DNA of 64,000 bases from contig NZ_PQBZ01000034.1 in NCBI RefSeq assembly GCF_002964665.1, forward strand, positions 310,429-374,428, in the 5' to 3' direction. This stretch comes from Pseudoalteromonas sp. T1lg23B. Its GTDB lineage: Bacteria > Pseudomonadota > Gammaproteobacteria > Enterobacterales > Alteromonadaceae. The position numbers and the translations under genes are program-made. The stretch's first letter is position 1. Each line of letters begins with the position of its first letter. Shown in pieces: positions 27,553 through 36,255 of the stretch. The notes beneath the pieces were generated by a model that was not told the DNA's origin, ran no database searches, and saw nothing but the letters and a program-made list of their open reading frames with translations.

Positions 27553-29085
27553 TTAAACCTTTGCAATGCCGTATTTTGCGATATTGTCTAGCAGCGTTCT
27601 GTTTGTTGGCTGAGCGTCTAACCCTTGCTGAGCTACTTGTGTTACTTGCTTGAAAAGGCTGTTAATGTGCGGTGTTATACTGGGGTTATCAACTAACGTA
27701 TTGAAACCCATACCATAAAGCACATATTGGTAACTGGCTGAAGAGAACACCTCATCAATATGATCCAAATCTCCATGTTTTGGTGGACGATGGCGCCAAA
27801 GGGTCATTAAATTAGTCAAACTTTGTGGGACTTGGTCGGATTTCATGCTCTGCCAATACGGCGTATCGTCACGCTCACTGAGTACATAATGAAGCTTCAA
27901 AAAGTCGATAATACGTGCCCAGTGGTACTTAAATTTATCATTATAGCGTTGGGCTACAACATCCATCATGTTGTCACTTTCGGGTAAGTTATCGCATAAA
28001 TATTGAGCGCCAAGCTCGATCATGACCAATGCCGAAGCCTCTAGAGGTTCAATAAATCCCGCAGACATACCAATAGCGACACAGTTTTTATGCCAAAACT
28101 GTTCTCGATAGCCAGGATTAAATGTTATCTCTTTTACCTGAGCTTCTTGATGTACATATAACCCTTGGTCATTAATGTATTGACGTAACTGTTTGGATGC
28201 TTTCTCGAAATCACAGTATTCACTGGCAAAGGTGTAACCTATCCCACGTCGGCTTTTTAGCGCAATATCCCATATCCAACCATACGCTTGCGCAGTGGAT
28301 TTGGTACAAGATGCTACCTCACATTGCAAAGTATTGTGCGAAACTTGTAGCGCTACAGCACGGTCATTTTTCAATATATGCTTTTTGGATAGCCACTGCA
28401 CACCATAGTGTTCCCCCAGCAATAACGCGCGACTACCCGTACAGTCAACGAACAGCTCAGCAGCGAGCTCACCATTGTCACGCGTACTCACAGAACTGAT
28501 ATAACCCTCAGTGGCACCATTAACTGAGATAACATCATCCAGTATTAAAGTTACACCCAGCTTAGTTGTACAATGTTGTTTCAGTAGCTGAGCGAATTTA
28601 TCCGCATTTAAATGATATCCGTAATTAGCTCTACCTTGATATTGAGGGTCACTGGCAGTTTTAGGTGCAAGTGCTCTATCGCACCAATAACTTTGCGCAC
28701 ACGATGCATGGGCAAAGTCGACCTTATCCTTGATCCCTAACCAAGGTGAAACAATGTCAACTTGCTCTGTATATCCAACTGGTAACGAAAACGGATGATA
28801 GTAACGATGACCTTCACTTTTAGCCCAGTTGATAAACTCAGAGCCCTGCTTAAAAGACGCCTCACACTGGTGCATAAACTCGTCTTCATTGATGCCAATT
28901 TTTTGGAGTGTGGTGCGCATTGTCGGCCAAGTCCCTTCGCCTACACCTATGGTTGCTATATGCTTAGATTCAACGAGTGTTACTTGCCAATCACGGCGTT
29001 GCGATGCTAACAGACCAGCAGTTAGCCAGCCAGCGCTGCCTCCACCAACAATTAAAATGCGCTTTGTATATGTATTATGACTCAT
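27553..29085 (-). CDS. Tryptophan-halogenase-family flavoprotein
   Basis: A 510-residue FAD-dependent protein related to the tryptophan halogenases PrnA and RebH. The FAD-binding GGGSAGW is at residues 14-20. Lys79 (ASFKQGSEF) and Glu346 (GFIEPLEAS), numbered here, fall at the catalytic positions of PrnA. The W-x-W-x-I-P motif is present as WIWDIA (270-275), with Ala instead of Pro. True halogenases take reduced flavin, chloride and oxygen. Members in receptor-SapC-cupin clusters have no confirmed substrate, and tryptophan is only one possibility. The cluster context is sugar uptake, not antibiotic synthesis. Confidence 0.85.
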   Translation of the reverse strand: MSHNTYTKRILIVGGGSAGWLTAGLLASQRRDWQVTLVESKHIATIGVGEGTWPTMRTTLQKIGINEDEFMHQCEASFKQGSEFINWAKSEGHRYYHPFSLPVGYTEQVDIVSPWLGIKDKVDFAHASCAQSYWCDRALAPKTASDPQYQGRANYGYHLNADKFAQLLKQHCTTKLGVTLILDDVISVNGATEGYISSVSTRDNGELAAELFVDCTGSRALLLGEHYGVQWLSKKHILKNDRAVALQVSHNTLQCEVASCTKSTAQAYGWIWDIALKSRRGIGYTFASEYCDFEKASKQLRQYINDQGLYVHQEAQVKEITFNPGYREQFWHKNCVAIGMSAGFIEPLEASALVMIELGAQYLCDNLPESDNMMDVVAQRYNDKFKYHWARIIDFLKLHYVLSERDDTPYWQSMKSDQVPQSLTNLMTLWRHRPPKHGDLDHIDEVFSSASYQYVLYGMGFNTLVDNPSITPHINSLFKQVTQVAQQGLDAQPTNRTLLDNIAKYGIAKV

Positions 29086-29108
29086 AGGTTTCTCTTACCA
29101 AGCAGCTA

Positions 29109-29140
29109 TTATAAAGCCGCTTTTCAGCGGCTTTATAATA
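29109..29140 (-). terminator. Strong hairpin between the TonB receptor gene and the halogenase gene
   Basis: ATTATAAAGCCGC (29109-29121) and GCGGCTTTATAAT (29128-29140) form a perfect 13-bp stem. On the minus strand the hairpin ends the receptor gene, but no clean T run follows. It may partly terminate transcription or protect the receptor mRNA, giving more receptor than halogenase. Confidence 0.6.
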
Positions 29141-29149
29141 ATACTAGTC

Positions 29150-32110
29150 TTAGAAAGTATAGCGTGCACCTAAGTTATAGCGGGCACCATATTGCGCACC
29201 ATTGAGGAATTGCTCAGGGTAGCGAACATATACCCTTTGCGTTTCTTCTGTGATGTTCAAGCCTTCAAAGAAGATGGTGAGCTGCTCGTTTACTTGGTAG
29301 TTTACGTTAAGGTCAATTTGTGAATAAGCCTCAGTAAATACCGGCGACGAATGCTGATCGAAGCCCGACAAGAACTCATCACGCCAGTTGTACGACACAC
29401 GAACAGATAAACCATCCTTATCATAAATGGCTGATAAGTTTGCGGAATCACTCATACCAACAAGCGCAAACTGTGCGGTTGTGATATCACGGTTGACGCT
29501 TACGTCTCCGTTAACGATGGTGGCATTAGCCTGAATACCAAAACCACTTTCACCGAACATGTGTTGTACTGCCAGTTCCCAGCCGTATAAACGTGAAGCA
29601 CGTAAGTTTACGTCACGGGAAACCGCAAAGGTGGCTAGCGGGTCATTTTCGTTCGCACCAATGCGAGTACCCGTTTCTTGCCCCATGTTCTCATTAATAC
29701 GGTCATGAATGGCTTGATCAGACGGTTGAATTCCTTCGGCTATCAATTGTTCACGCGCTTCATCAGCACGAGGGCCGATAAACACGTCACGTAAGCCTTC
29801 AATGGTCTCGTCGGTTGTCACATTCACCAAGAAGTTGTCTACTTTTTTGTTGAAGTAACCGATAGAGGCATAGCTGCCTTGGTCGTAATAGTATTCAAAA
29901 GACACATCGTAGTTATCCGCCACATATGGCTGTAACTGCGGGTTGCCCACTGACACCTTACGCTGGCCAACTTTTGGGTTACCTAAGAAGTTTTTAGTTG
30001 AGCCCAAAGCCCCAATTGGCGGACGTGTTAATGAACGAGAATACGATGCACGAGCGATAACATCGTCCATGATTTCGTAATCGATGTCGATGCTAGGTAA
30101 AAACTCCTCAGTTTCACCAGTACCCGATGAGAAGGTCTGTTCACTCGCATAAACATATTCCCACTCATTACCATTAACCCATTCCATTGCGATAGCTGGA
30201 CGCTCTAGACCCGCGGATTCAACATCCGTTTTCTCATAACGTACACCAACCACCACATTTAGTGGTCTGTCGGCGACTTCAAACGACATGTTTGCCTGAG
30301 TGTACAAAGCAGTTGTGGTTTCTTTTACGCGACTGTCAGTGTCAATTGGACCGGCTTGGAATTGACCATTAACTTCTTCAGGCCATCCATCATTGTATAT
30401 ATCTGGCGCAATAGTGTCTTCAATGGTCTCAAACAGGTGCAAAACTTGGTCAAAGTCTGCTGTCATGTAGTAATCAACCGGTTTATTGCCCGCATTTGAG
30501 AACCCATCTAGTACACTATCGATGCCAACACGGCTAAACATGTCATCTGGGAAATGAACTGCTGACCATGTCCACCAACCAGCTGGTAAATTTTGCGAGT
30601 AAGCTTGGGTTTGTCTGAATTCCATTTGCGTACGAGACGCACCAAAAGACACTTTATTCACAAAGCCGCTGTTGTTATTAACCCACTCCCCTTTAAGTTG
30701 GAACTGAGTCATATCATTCTCACTCATATCCTGAGTCACCGCGCCAAATAAAGAGCCCATATCGGCACCTGTTAGCTCATCCTGAGGATTGCCCTGACCA
30801 TCAATTAGATCAAAGCCCCACAGCGGGATCCCGTTAGCGTCAACCATGTTGGTTTTTACATTGATATTGGCGGTATTAGGGCCAAACGCCGCACCCGCAT
30901 CTTCGCAGAATCCGCAAGATGTATTACCTATGATTAGGAATGCGTCATTACCTAGCCCAGCCCCTTCACTTAAGGCTGTTGAGTCATGGGCATCAAACTC
31001 GAAACTCAAGGCGTCTGACGCTTGCCATTGGAGGTTAAATCCGAGAGATTTATTCTCGTTCTGGTATTGCGCTCGACTCAAATTAGTCGCGTAGTCGCCA
31101 CCAATTTCGGCAATATCGGTATACGTTCCGTTTTCATTGATAGTGGCACTTTTAACGTTACCGCCATTGTTAAACCAAACTCCAAACGCATTGCGGTTAG
31201 ATTCAAACTCTAGTTTTGAATAGGTGTAATCAACCGTCGCGGTAACATCATCGTTGATAGCATATTGCAACACCAACTGACCATTGATACGTGTACGCTC
31301 ATTATCATTAATCGAGTAGCCAGAGTTTTGCGGATACCAAGTAGCACCATCTTCACGTGTGTTATTATCGGTTAACTCCAGGTTTGGTGAAGCGCTAATG
31401 TCGACATTGGGGATCCAGTTGTCAATCGCAGCCTTTTCTTCACGGTTGTTTCTGTCTTGGTATGAACCTGACAGTAGCACACCAAATTTATCATCATTAA
31501 AGGTATTGCTGTAGATACCTGACACCTCAGGAGTAATATCATCTCCCGCTTCATTTGAGGTCTCAAGTACACCTTTAACGCCTAGTGATGCTTTCAACCC
31601 AGGAGAGTTTAGCGGCTTAGCGGTTAACATGTTAACCGTGGCACCTATCCCACCGCTTGGTAAATCGGCCTTGGTGGTTTTATAGATTTCAACAGCGCTT
31701 ACGCCTTCAGTCGCGATATTGGCAAAATCAAAGGAGCGTCCGCCCACCGTTGGCAGTTGACGACCGTTGAGTGTGACCAAGTTAAACTCTGGCCCCATAC
31801 CACGTACAGTTACCTTACTACCTTCATTGTTACTTCGGTCAATCGACACGCCGGTTATACGTTGCAATGACTCTGCTAAATTCGAATCAGGAAACTTACC
31901 GATATCTTCTGCGGTGATTGCATCTACAACACCTGTAGCGCTGCGCTTGACATCCATTGATTTAATCAAGCTACCTTTGATACCTGTAATTTCAATTACT
32001 TCTATATTTTCTTGTTGTTCTTGCGCCATTGCGTACGGTGCCAAGTTACCCGCTAAAATAAGCGATAAACTCGTTGCCAGCATGGATTTGTTAAATTGTT
32101 TTGTTGTCAT
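29150..32110 (-). CDS. TonB-dependent outer-membrane receptor for beta-glucan oligosaccharides (predicted)
   Basis: A 986-residue outer-membrane active transporter of the Xanthomonas/Caulobacter TonB type. A signal peptide ends at PYAMA; the TonB box-like IEVIEITG is followed by a plug (NLAESLQRITGVSIDRSNNEG, VRGMGPEFNLVTLNGRQLPT) and a large barrel ending in ARYTF. The substrate is inferred from the neighbouring GH1, GH3 and sugar transporters and from shared operators. The ATG at 32110, with GGGGAT upstream, gives the normal signal peptide; a longer frame to 32182 would overlap the operator and is rejected. Confidence 0.9.
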   Translation of the reverse strand: MTTKQFNKSMLATSLSLILAGNLAPYAMAQEQQENIEVIEITGIKGSLIKSMDVKRSATGVVDAITAEDIGKFPDSNLAESLQRITGVSIDRSNNEGSKVTVRGMGPEFNLVTLNGRQLPTVGGRSFDFANIATEGVSAVEIYKTTKADLPSGGIGATVNMLTAKPLNSPGLKASLGVKGVLETSNEAGDDITPEVSGIYSNTFNDDKFGVLLSGSYQDRNNREEKAAIDNWIPNVDISASPNLELTDNNTREDGATWYPQNSGYSINDNERTRINGQLVLQYAINDDVTATVDYTYSKLEFESNRNAFGVWFNNGGNVKSATINENGTYTDIAEIGGDYATNLSRAQYQNENKSLGFNLQWQASDALSFEFDAHDSTALSEGAGLGNDAFLIIGNTSCGFCEDAGAAFGPNTANINVKTNMVDANGIPLWGFDLIDGQGNPQDELTGADMGSLFGAVTQDMSENDMTQFQLKGEWVNNNSGFVNKVSFGASRTQMEFRQTQAYSQNLPAGWWTWSAVHFPDDMFSRVGIDSVLDGFSNAGNKPVDYYMTADFDQVLHLFETIEDTIAPDIYNDGWPEEVNGQFQAGPIDTDSRVKETTTALYTQANMSFEVADRPLNVVVGVRYEKTDVESAGLERPAIAMEWVNGNEWEYVYASEQTFSSGTGETEEFLPSIDIDYEIMDDVIARASYSRSLTRPPIGALGSTKNFLGNPKVGQRKVSVGNPQLQPYVADNYDVSFEYYYDQGSYASIGYFNKKVDNFLVNVTTDETIEGLRDVFIGPRADEAREQLIAEGIQPSDQAIHDRINENMGQETGTRIGANENDPLATFAVSRDVNLRASRLYGWELAVQHMFGESGFGIQANATIVNGDVSVNRDITTAQFALVGMSDSANLSAIYDKDGLSVRVSYNWRDEFLSGFDQHSSPVFTEAYSQIDLNVNYQVNEQLTIFFEGLNITEETQRVYVRYPEQFLNGAQYGARYNLGARYTF

Positions 32111-32180
32111 ATTGATCCCCGGACCACACGATTGTTTATTGCTCCTCAAAAAACATAGAGTAAATTTTTGAGTCACACAC

Positions 32181-32198
32181 AATGTAAGCGCTTACATT
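32181..32198. promoter_or_regulatory. LacI-family operator 1, receptor promoter
   Basis: AATGTAAGCGCTTACATT, a perfect 18-bp palindrome 71 bases before the receptor start and about 120 bases from the lacI-family regulator gene. The TGTAAGCGCTTACA core is typical for LacI/GalR-type sites. Confidence 0.85.
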
Positions 32199-32210
32199 GA
32201 TAAACGCAAC

Positions 32211-32228
32211 AATGAAAGCGCTTACATT
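32211..32228. promoter_or_regulatory. LacI-family operator 2, receptor promoter
   Basis: AATGAAAGCGCTTACATT, differing from operator 1 by one base and 30 bases away centre to centre, about three helical turns, so two dimers could sit on the same DNA face. Confidence 0.83.
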
Positions 32229-32319
32229 TAAATTAGAGTATATCTAAGTTATAGTCAAATAAAATGTTATATACTCCGAATTCTTATTTTAAAACCTTAT
32301 AAATTAGTTAGATATCGAA

Positions 32320-33321
32320 TCAAGCACATTCAATACTTGAGTCTCTCACCTCAAGTTTAGGTACAAATACCGACTTAATATCTAAATTCTTTTTCTCATA
32401 AACTTGCTTAAGAATGTACTTTGCCGCCATTTTGCCCATCTCATAGATAGGATAATCAATTGTGGTCAGTGTCGGATACAGGTAACTCGCATAGATAATG
32501 TTGTCAAACCCTACTACTGACAGTTCTGACGGCACGTCAATCCCTAACTGCCTTGCACGGGTCATAACCCCTGAGGCCATTTCATCGTTAGCACACACCA
32601 CGCACGTAAATTGGGGGGCATGTTCATAAAGCCAATCTAAGCCTTTCGCCCCTGAACTTTGCTGATAATCCCCTTCAAAACATAAAGCATCATCAAATTC
32701 TATTTTGGCGTCAGCGAGGGCTTGTTTATGGCCTTGCAAACGCTCCTGCGCATCTTGCTTCCATTTTGGCCCAGAAATATAGGCCAGCTTTTGGTGTCCG
32801 AGTTTTATCAAATGCTGTGTTGCAAGATAACCACCTTGTTTATTATCCAACCGAATACAACGGTTTTCTATTTGCTGTATGTAACGATTGATCAGTACAA
32901 ATTCGATACCTCTGACTTCGAGTTCCAAAAGGTACTCATCGGTTACAGCCTCAGCATGAAGGATTAACGCATCGCATTTACGACCAATCAAAAACTCAAT
33001 ACTGGCGCGTTCACGTTCTTCATCTGAGTGACCAGATGTGATTATGGTATGCTTTCCTTCAAGCCTTAAGGTATCTTCAATTGCACTCATCATATCCCCA
33101 AAAAATGGACCATGTAGTTCAGATACCAAGACCCCAACACTATTTGAACGATTTGAAGCCAGAGATTGCGCGATTGAATTTGGCTGATAACCAAGCTCTG
33201 CCATCGCCTTAAGCACCTTTTGTTTGGTTTTATCGCTAACCTTCGTATTATTGTTCATAACACGCGACACGGTAGCAAGCGATACTCCTGCAAGCTCTGA
33301 CACTTGATAAATAGTGGCCAT
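32320..33321 (-). CDS. LacI-family transcriptional regulator of the glucan locus
   Basis: A 333-residue repressor. The N-terminal helix-turn-helix ATIYQVSELAGVSLATVSRVMNNN and hinge LGYQPNSIAQSLAS are followed by a periplasmic-binding-protein-like sugar-sensing domain (VGVLVSELHGPFFGDMM, FDNIIYASYLYPTLTTIDYP). It should bind the three AAGCGCTT palindromes in this locus and release them with a glucoside inducer. It is the third gene of a minus-strand operon after GH1 and the transporter, 20 bases from the latter. Confidence 0.93.
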   Translation of the reverse strand: MATIYQVSELAGVSLATVSRVMNNNTKVSDKTKQKVLKAMAELGYQPNSIAQSLASNRSNSVGVLVSELHGPFFGDMMSAIEDTLRLEGKHTIITSGHSDEERERASIEFLIGRKCDALILHAEAVTDEYLLELEVRGIEFVLINRYIQQIENRCIRLDNKQGGYLATQHLIKLGHQKLAYISGPKWKQDAQERLQGHKQALADAKIEFDDALCFEGDYQQSSGAKGLDWLYEHAPQFTCVVCANDEMASGVMTRARQLGIDVPSELSVVGFDNIIYASYLYPTLTTIDYPIYEMGKMAAKYILKQVYEKKNLDIKSVFVPKLEVRDSSIECA

Positions 33322-33341
33322 ACCCTTCCTTTAAAAACTGG

Positions 33342-34685
33342 TTAACTTTGGTGGCTTTTTAGCTCACTCAACTGCGCTTGAACTGAGATCATATAGGGAC
33401 CATCAAGTAAATAACTACGCATCAAATAAGCCACAACAATAGAACCCAACGCTGGTAACACGCTAAAACTGAGTGAAATACCATACTGAGTTTGCGGTGA
33501 TTGTGCCATATCTGCCTGATAACCAAAATAGCTAAGCAGCCAACCCGCAATCGCACCGCCAAGCGCAATTCCCAATTTTATAAAAAATACCACGGAAGAA
33601 TACACCATGCCGGTAACACGTCGTTTGCTGGTCAAATGACCATAATCTATGGTGTCGGCCATCATAGCCCAAAGCAAAGGTGTCGCCATTTGTAAAAAGA
33701 AACTCCATAGCGCAAACAGTGCAAAAGCCCACTGCCATTGATGTTGGTCCACAAAAAATGCTAAAGCACACAACAATGCCGCTACGATTTGTAGGCTGAT
33801 GTATGCTTTAACCTTACAAACTCGACTGGCCAACCAACTGGAACAAGCACACCCTAATATGCTTGCAACCATACCGACAGTAACGAATGGTGTTAACAGC
33901 TCTGGTAGTTGCAAATAGTATTTTACATAATATACAGCTAACGAAGCTTTCAGTACTTGCCCGGTAAGTAAAAACAGCCCAACGAGTGAAAGGATACGCC
34001 ATTGGGAGTTTTGAAAAAGTAGTTTGAAGTCACTGCTAATAGCGGGTGCCGATAAACTCGGGTTAGGCTTAATCCGCTCTTTTGTTCCTAAAAAGCACAG
34101 TAGAAACAATATCATACCAAGCAGCCCCATGAACGCCATGGTAAGTTGATAACCCTTTTGCACATCTCCTTTACCTAATACTTCTACCAACGGCATAGTC
34201 CCCGCAGCAATAATAAGACCCCCTAACATGCCAAAAACAAAACGGTATGACTGCAAAGATACACGCTGTTGTGGGTCTTTGGTCATCACCCCTCCGAGCG
34301 CCGAATAAGGGATATTAATGGCTGTATAAACCAGCATTAACAACGCATATGTCACAAATGCGTATGCAACTTTAAGGTTATAAGGCCACTGTGGTGTTGT
34401 GAACGCCAATACACTGATAAGTGCAAATGGCACACACAACCATAAAAGATAGGGACGATACTGACCGTATTTACTATGAGTTCTATCCGCAATCGCCCCC
34501 ATCAACGGATCGGTAACCGCGTCAAAAATACGTACGACAAGAAATAATGTCCCTACCAGCGCTGGCTCTAAGCCCATTACATCGGTATAAAACAGCAACA
34601 AAAACATCATTACTGTCTGGAAAATCAGGTTACTGGCAGTATCTCCCAACCCGTATGCTATTTTTTCTTTTTTTGTCAGCATCAT
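33342..34685 (-). CDS. GPH-family sugar:cation symporter
   Basis: A 447-residue MFS-like transporter with 12 helices. The opening KIAYGLGDTASNLIFQTVMMFLLLFYTDV and the loop DAVTDPLMGAIADRTHSKYGQYRPYLLW are characteristic of the glycoside-pentoside-hexuronide family (MelB type). It probably imports a disaccharide or oligosaccharide such as cellobiose across the inner membrane for the intracellular GH1 enzyme encoded 5 bases upstream. Confidence 0.9.
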   Translation of the reverse strand: MMLTKKEKIAYGLGDTASNLIFQTVMMFLLLFYTDVMGLEPALVGTLFLVVRIFDAVTDPLMGAIADRTHSKYGQYRPYLLWLCVPFALISVLAFTTPQWPYNLKVAYAFVTYALLMLVYTAINIPYSALGGVMTKDPQQRVSLQSYRFVFGMLGGLIIAAGTMPLVEVLGKGDVQKGYQLTMAFMGLLGMILFLLCFLGTKERIKPNPSLSAPAISSDFKLLFQNSQWRILSLVGLFLLTGQVLKASLAVYYVKYYLQLPELLTPFVTVGMVASILGCACSSWLASRVCKVKAYISLQIVAALLCALAFFVDQHQWQWAFALFALWSFFLQMATPLLWAMMADTIDYGHLTSKRRVTGMVYSSVVFFIKLGIALGGAIAGWLLSYFGYQADMAQSPQTQYGISLSFSVLPALGSIVVAYLMRSYLLDGPYMISVQAQLSELKSHQS

Positions 34686-34690
34686 TTTCT

Positions 34691-36031
34691 CTATTTATGC
34701 GTTCGCCCAAGCAACATATTCCGATATGCTATTGCGCTTTGCTTTAGTGTGCGTATTTGAGTGTTGTAATCCACATAAACAATACCAAAACGCTTTTTAT
34801 AGCCTTCAGCCCATTCAAAGTTATCCATCAAACTCCAAGCAAAATAGCCTCGTACATCAACACCCGAAGCAATTGCTTGTTCTATTGCAGCTAAGTGTGT
34901 TTGTATGTAATCAACTCTGTCCTGATCGTCAACTTTGCCTTCGAGCAGTTTATCCTTCATTGCAGCGCCATTTTCAGTGATCATCACCTCGGGTAACTGA
35001 TAACGGTCATTAAGGTCCGTCAATAACTTATAGAGGCCATCTGGATAAATTTCCCACCCCATATCTGTCAAAGGCACATCGTGAGGTGGCTTGAGCTTAA
35101 AACCATCGACGTCACAGTGCTGGTATATAGCACGGCTATAATAATTGACTCCAATATAATCAACTGGATGACAAATTACACTCAGGTCGCCGGGCTCAAT
35201 AATCGGTTTGTGTGCATCGGGCATATCATCAATTAAATCTGGATAACGACCTTCGAGCAAGGGTCTGATATACCAATGGTTAAAGTGATCATCCGCTAAT
35301 CCTGCCGCTGTAATATCCTGCTCGCTGGTACTGGCAGCGTAACACGGGCTAAAGTTAAGGACGATCCCATTTTTACTGTTTGGACTGTTCTTTTCTAACA
35401 CCTGCATGGCTAATCCATGGGCTAGTAGTAAATGATGTGCAGCCTGCTTACCAAATTGCTTGCTTTTCAAGCCCGGCGCGTGAATGCCGGTTTCATAACC
35501 CAAATACGCACTACACCAAGGTTCGTTAAGTGTCGCGTATGAATGCACCCTGCCTGAAAATGCACGTGAAACGACATCAACATAATTGGCAAATGCCAGT
35601 GCTGTCTCTCTGTTTAACCACCCTCCTTGGTCCTCAAGATACTGCGGCAAATCCCAGTGATAGAGTGTTACAAATGCTTTTATGTTTAGTTCATTTAATT
35701 TATCTAACAAAGTTACATAAAACTTAAGTCCCAGCTCATTGATACTACCATCTTGGTTTAACACTCGACCCCAAGCAACTGAGAATCTATATGCGTCCAC
35801 TCCTAGCTCGGCTATCATTTTTACATCCTGGTGCCAAAGCTTAATGTGCTCACAAGCAATATCCCCGTTGGATCCATCCGATATGTTCCCTTCACCCTCG
35901 CAAAACTTATCCCAAATCGTTTCGAGTCTTGCTTCGCGCGCGCCTTCTATTTGAAAAGAAGATGTTGCGACTCCAAAGATAAATTGTGGGTTATTTAACG
36001 GTGAATCGCTCTTAAGTCTCAGTGATGTCAT
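34691..36031 (-). CDS. Beta-glucosidase, glycoside hydrolase family 1
   Basis: A 446-residue cytosolic (beta/alpha)8 enzyme that removes glucose from beta-glucosides. The acid/base Glu170 lies in ATLNEPW and the nucleophile Glu353 in MITENGA, both intact. FIFGVATSSFQIEG and MDNFEWAEGYKKRFGIVYVD are other family marks. No signal peptide. It is the first gene of the minus-strand operon, whose control region holds operator 3. Confidence 0.94.
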   Translation of the reverse strand: MTSLRLKSDSPLNNPQFIFGVATSSFQIEGAREARLETIWDKFCEGEGNISDGSNGDIACEHIKLWHQDVKMIAELGVDAYRFSVAWGRVLNQDGSINELGLKFYVTLLDKLNELNIKAFVTLYHWDLPQYLEDQGGWLNRETALAFANYVDVVSRAFSGRVHSYATLNEPWCSAYLGYETGIHAPGLKSKQFGKQAAHHLLLAHGLAMQVLEKNSPNSKNGIVLNFSPCYAASTSEQDITAAGLADDHFNHWYIRPLLEGRYPDLIDDMPDAHKPIIEPGDLSVICHPVDYIGVNYYSRAIYQHCDVDGFKLKPPHDVPLTDMGWEIYPDGLYKLLTDLNDRYQLPEVMITENGAAMKDKLLEGKVDDQDRVDYIQTHLAAIEQAIASGVDVRGYFAWSLMDNFEWAEGYKKRFGIVYVDYNTQIRTLKQSAIAYRNMLLGRTHK

Positions 36032-36133
36032 TAGTTATGCTCTTTGCTTATTGTGGTGTTGCCGGCGCTCTTAGCAGTATCAACGCTTGATAAAAAATAC
36101 TTGCGTGTTGCTTTACGAGATGATTATGCTATA

Positions 36134-36151
36134 AATGAAAGCGCTTACATT
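36134..36151. promoter_or_regulatory. LacI-family operator 3, between the divergent GH1 and transporter/GH3 operons
   Basis: AATGAAAGCGCTTACATT, identical to operator 2. It lies 103 bases from the GH1 start and 105 bases from the FucP-like transporter start, so a single repressor site may control both directions. Confidence 0.85.
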
Positions 36152-36255
36152 TTAAATAAACGTTAATTGCAAACCAGCAATAGGTCAAGTTGTTTAATTA
36201 TTTAATAATGTAACTAACTAATATAAAAACACTTTAATTTAACTGAGGTAATAAC

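Noticed and set aside
32111-32182. Longer N-terminus for the sugar TonB receptor
   Set aside because: It would start inside the LacI-type operator and put 24 residues before a normal signal peptide.
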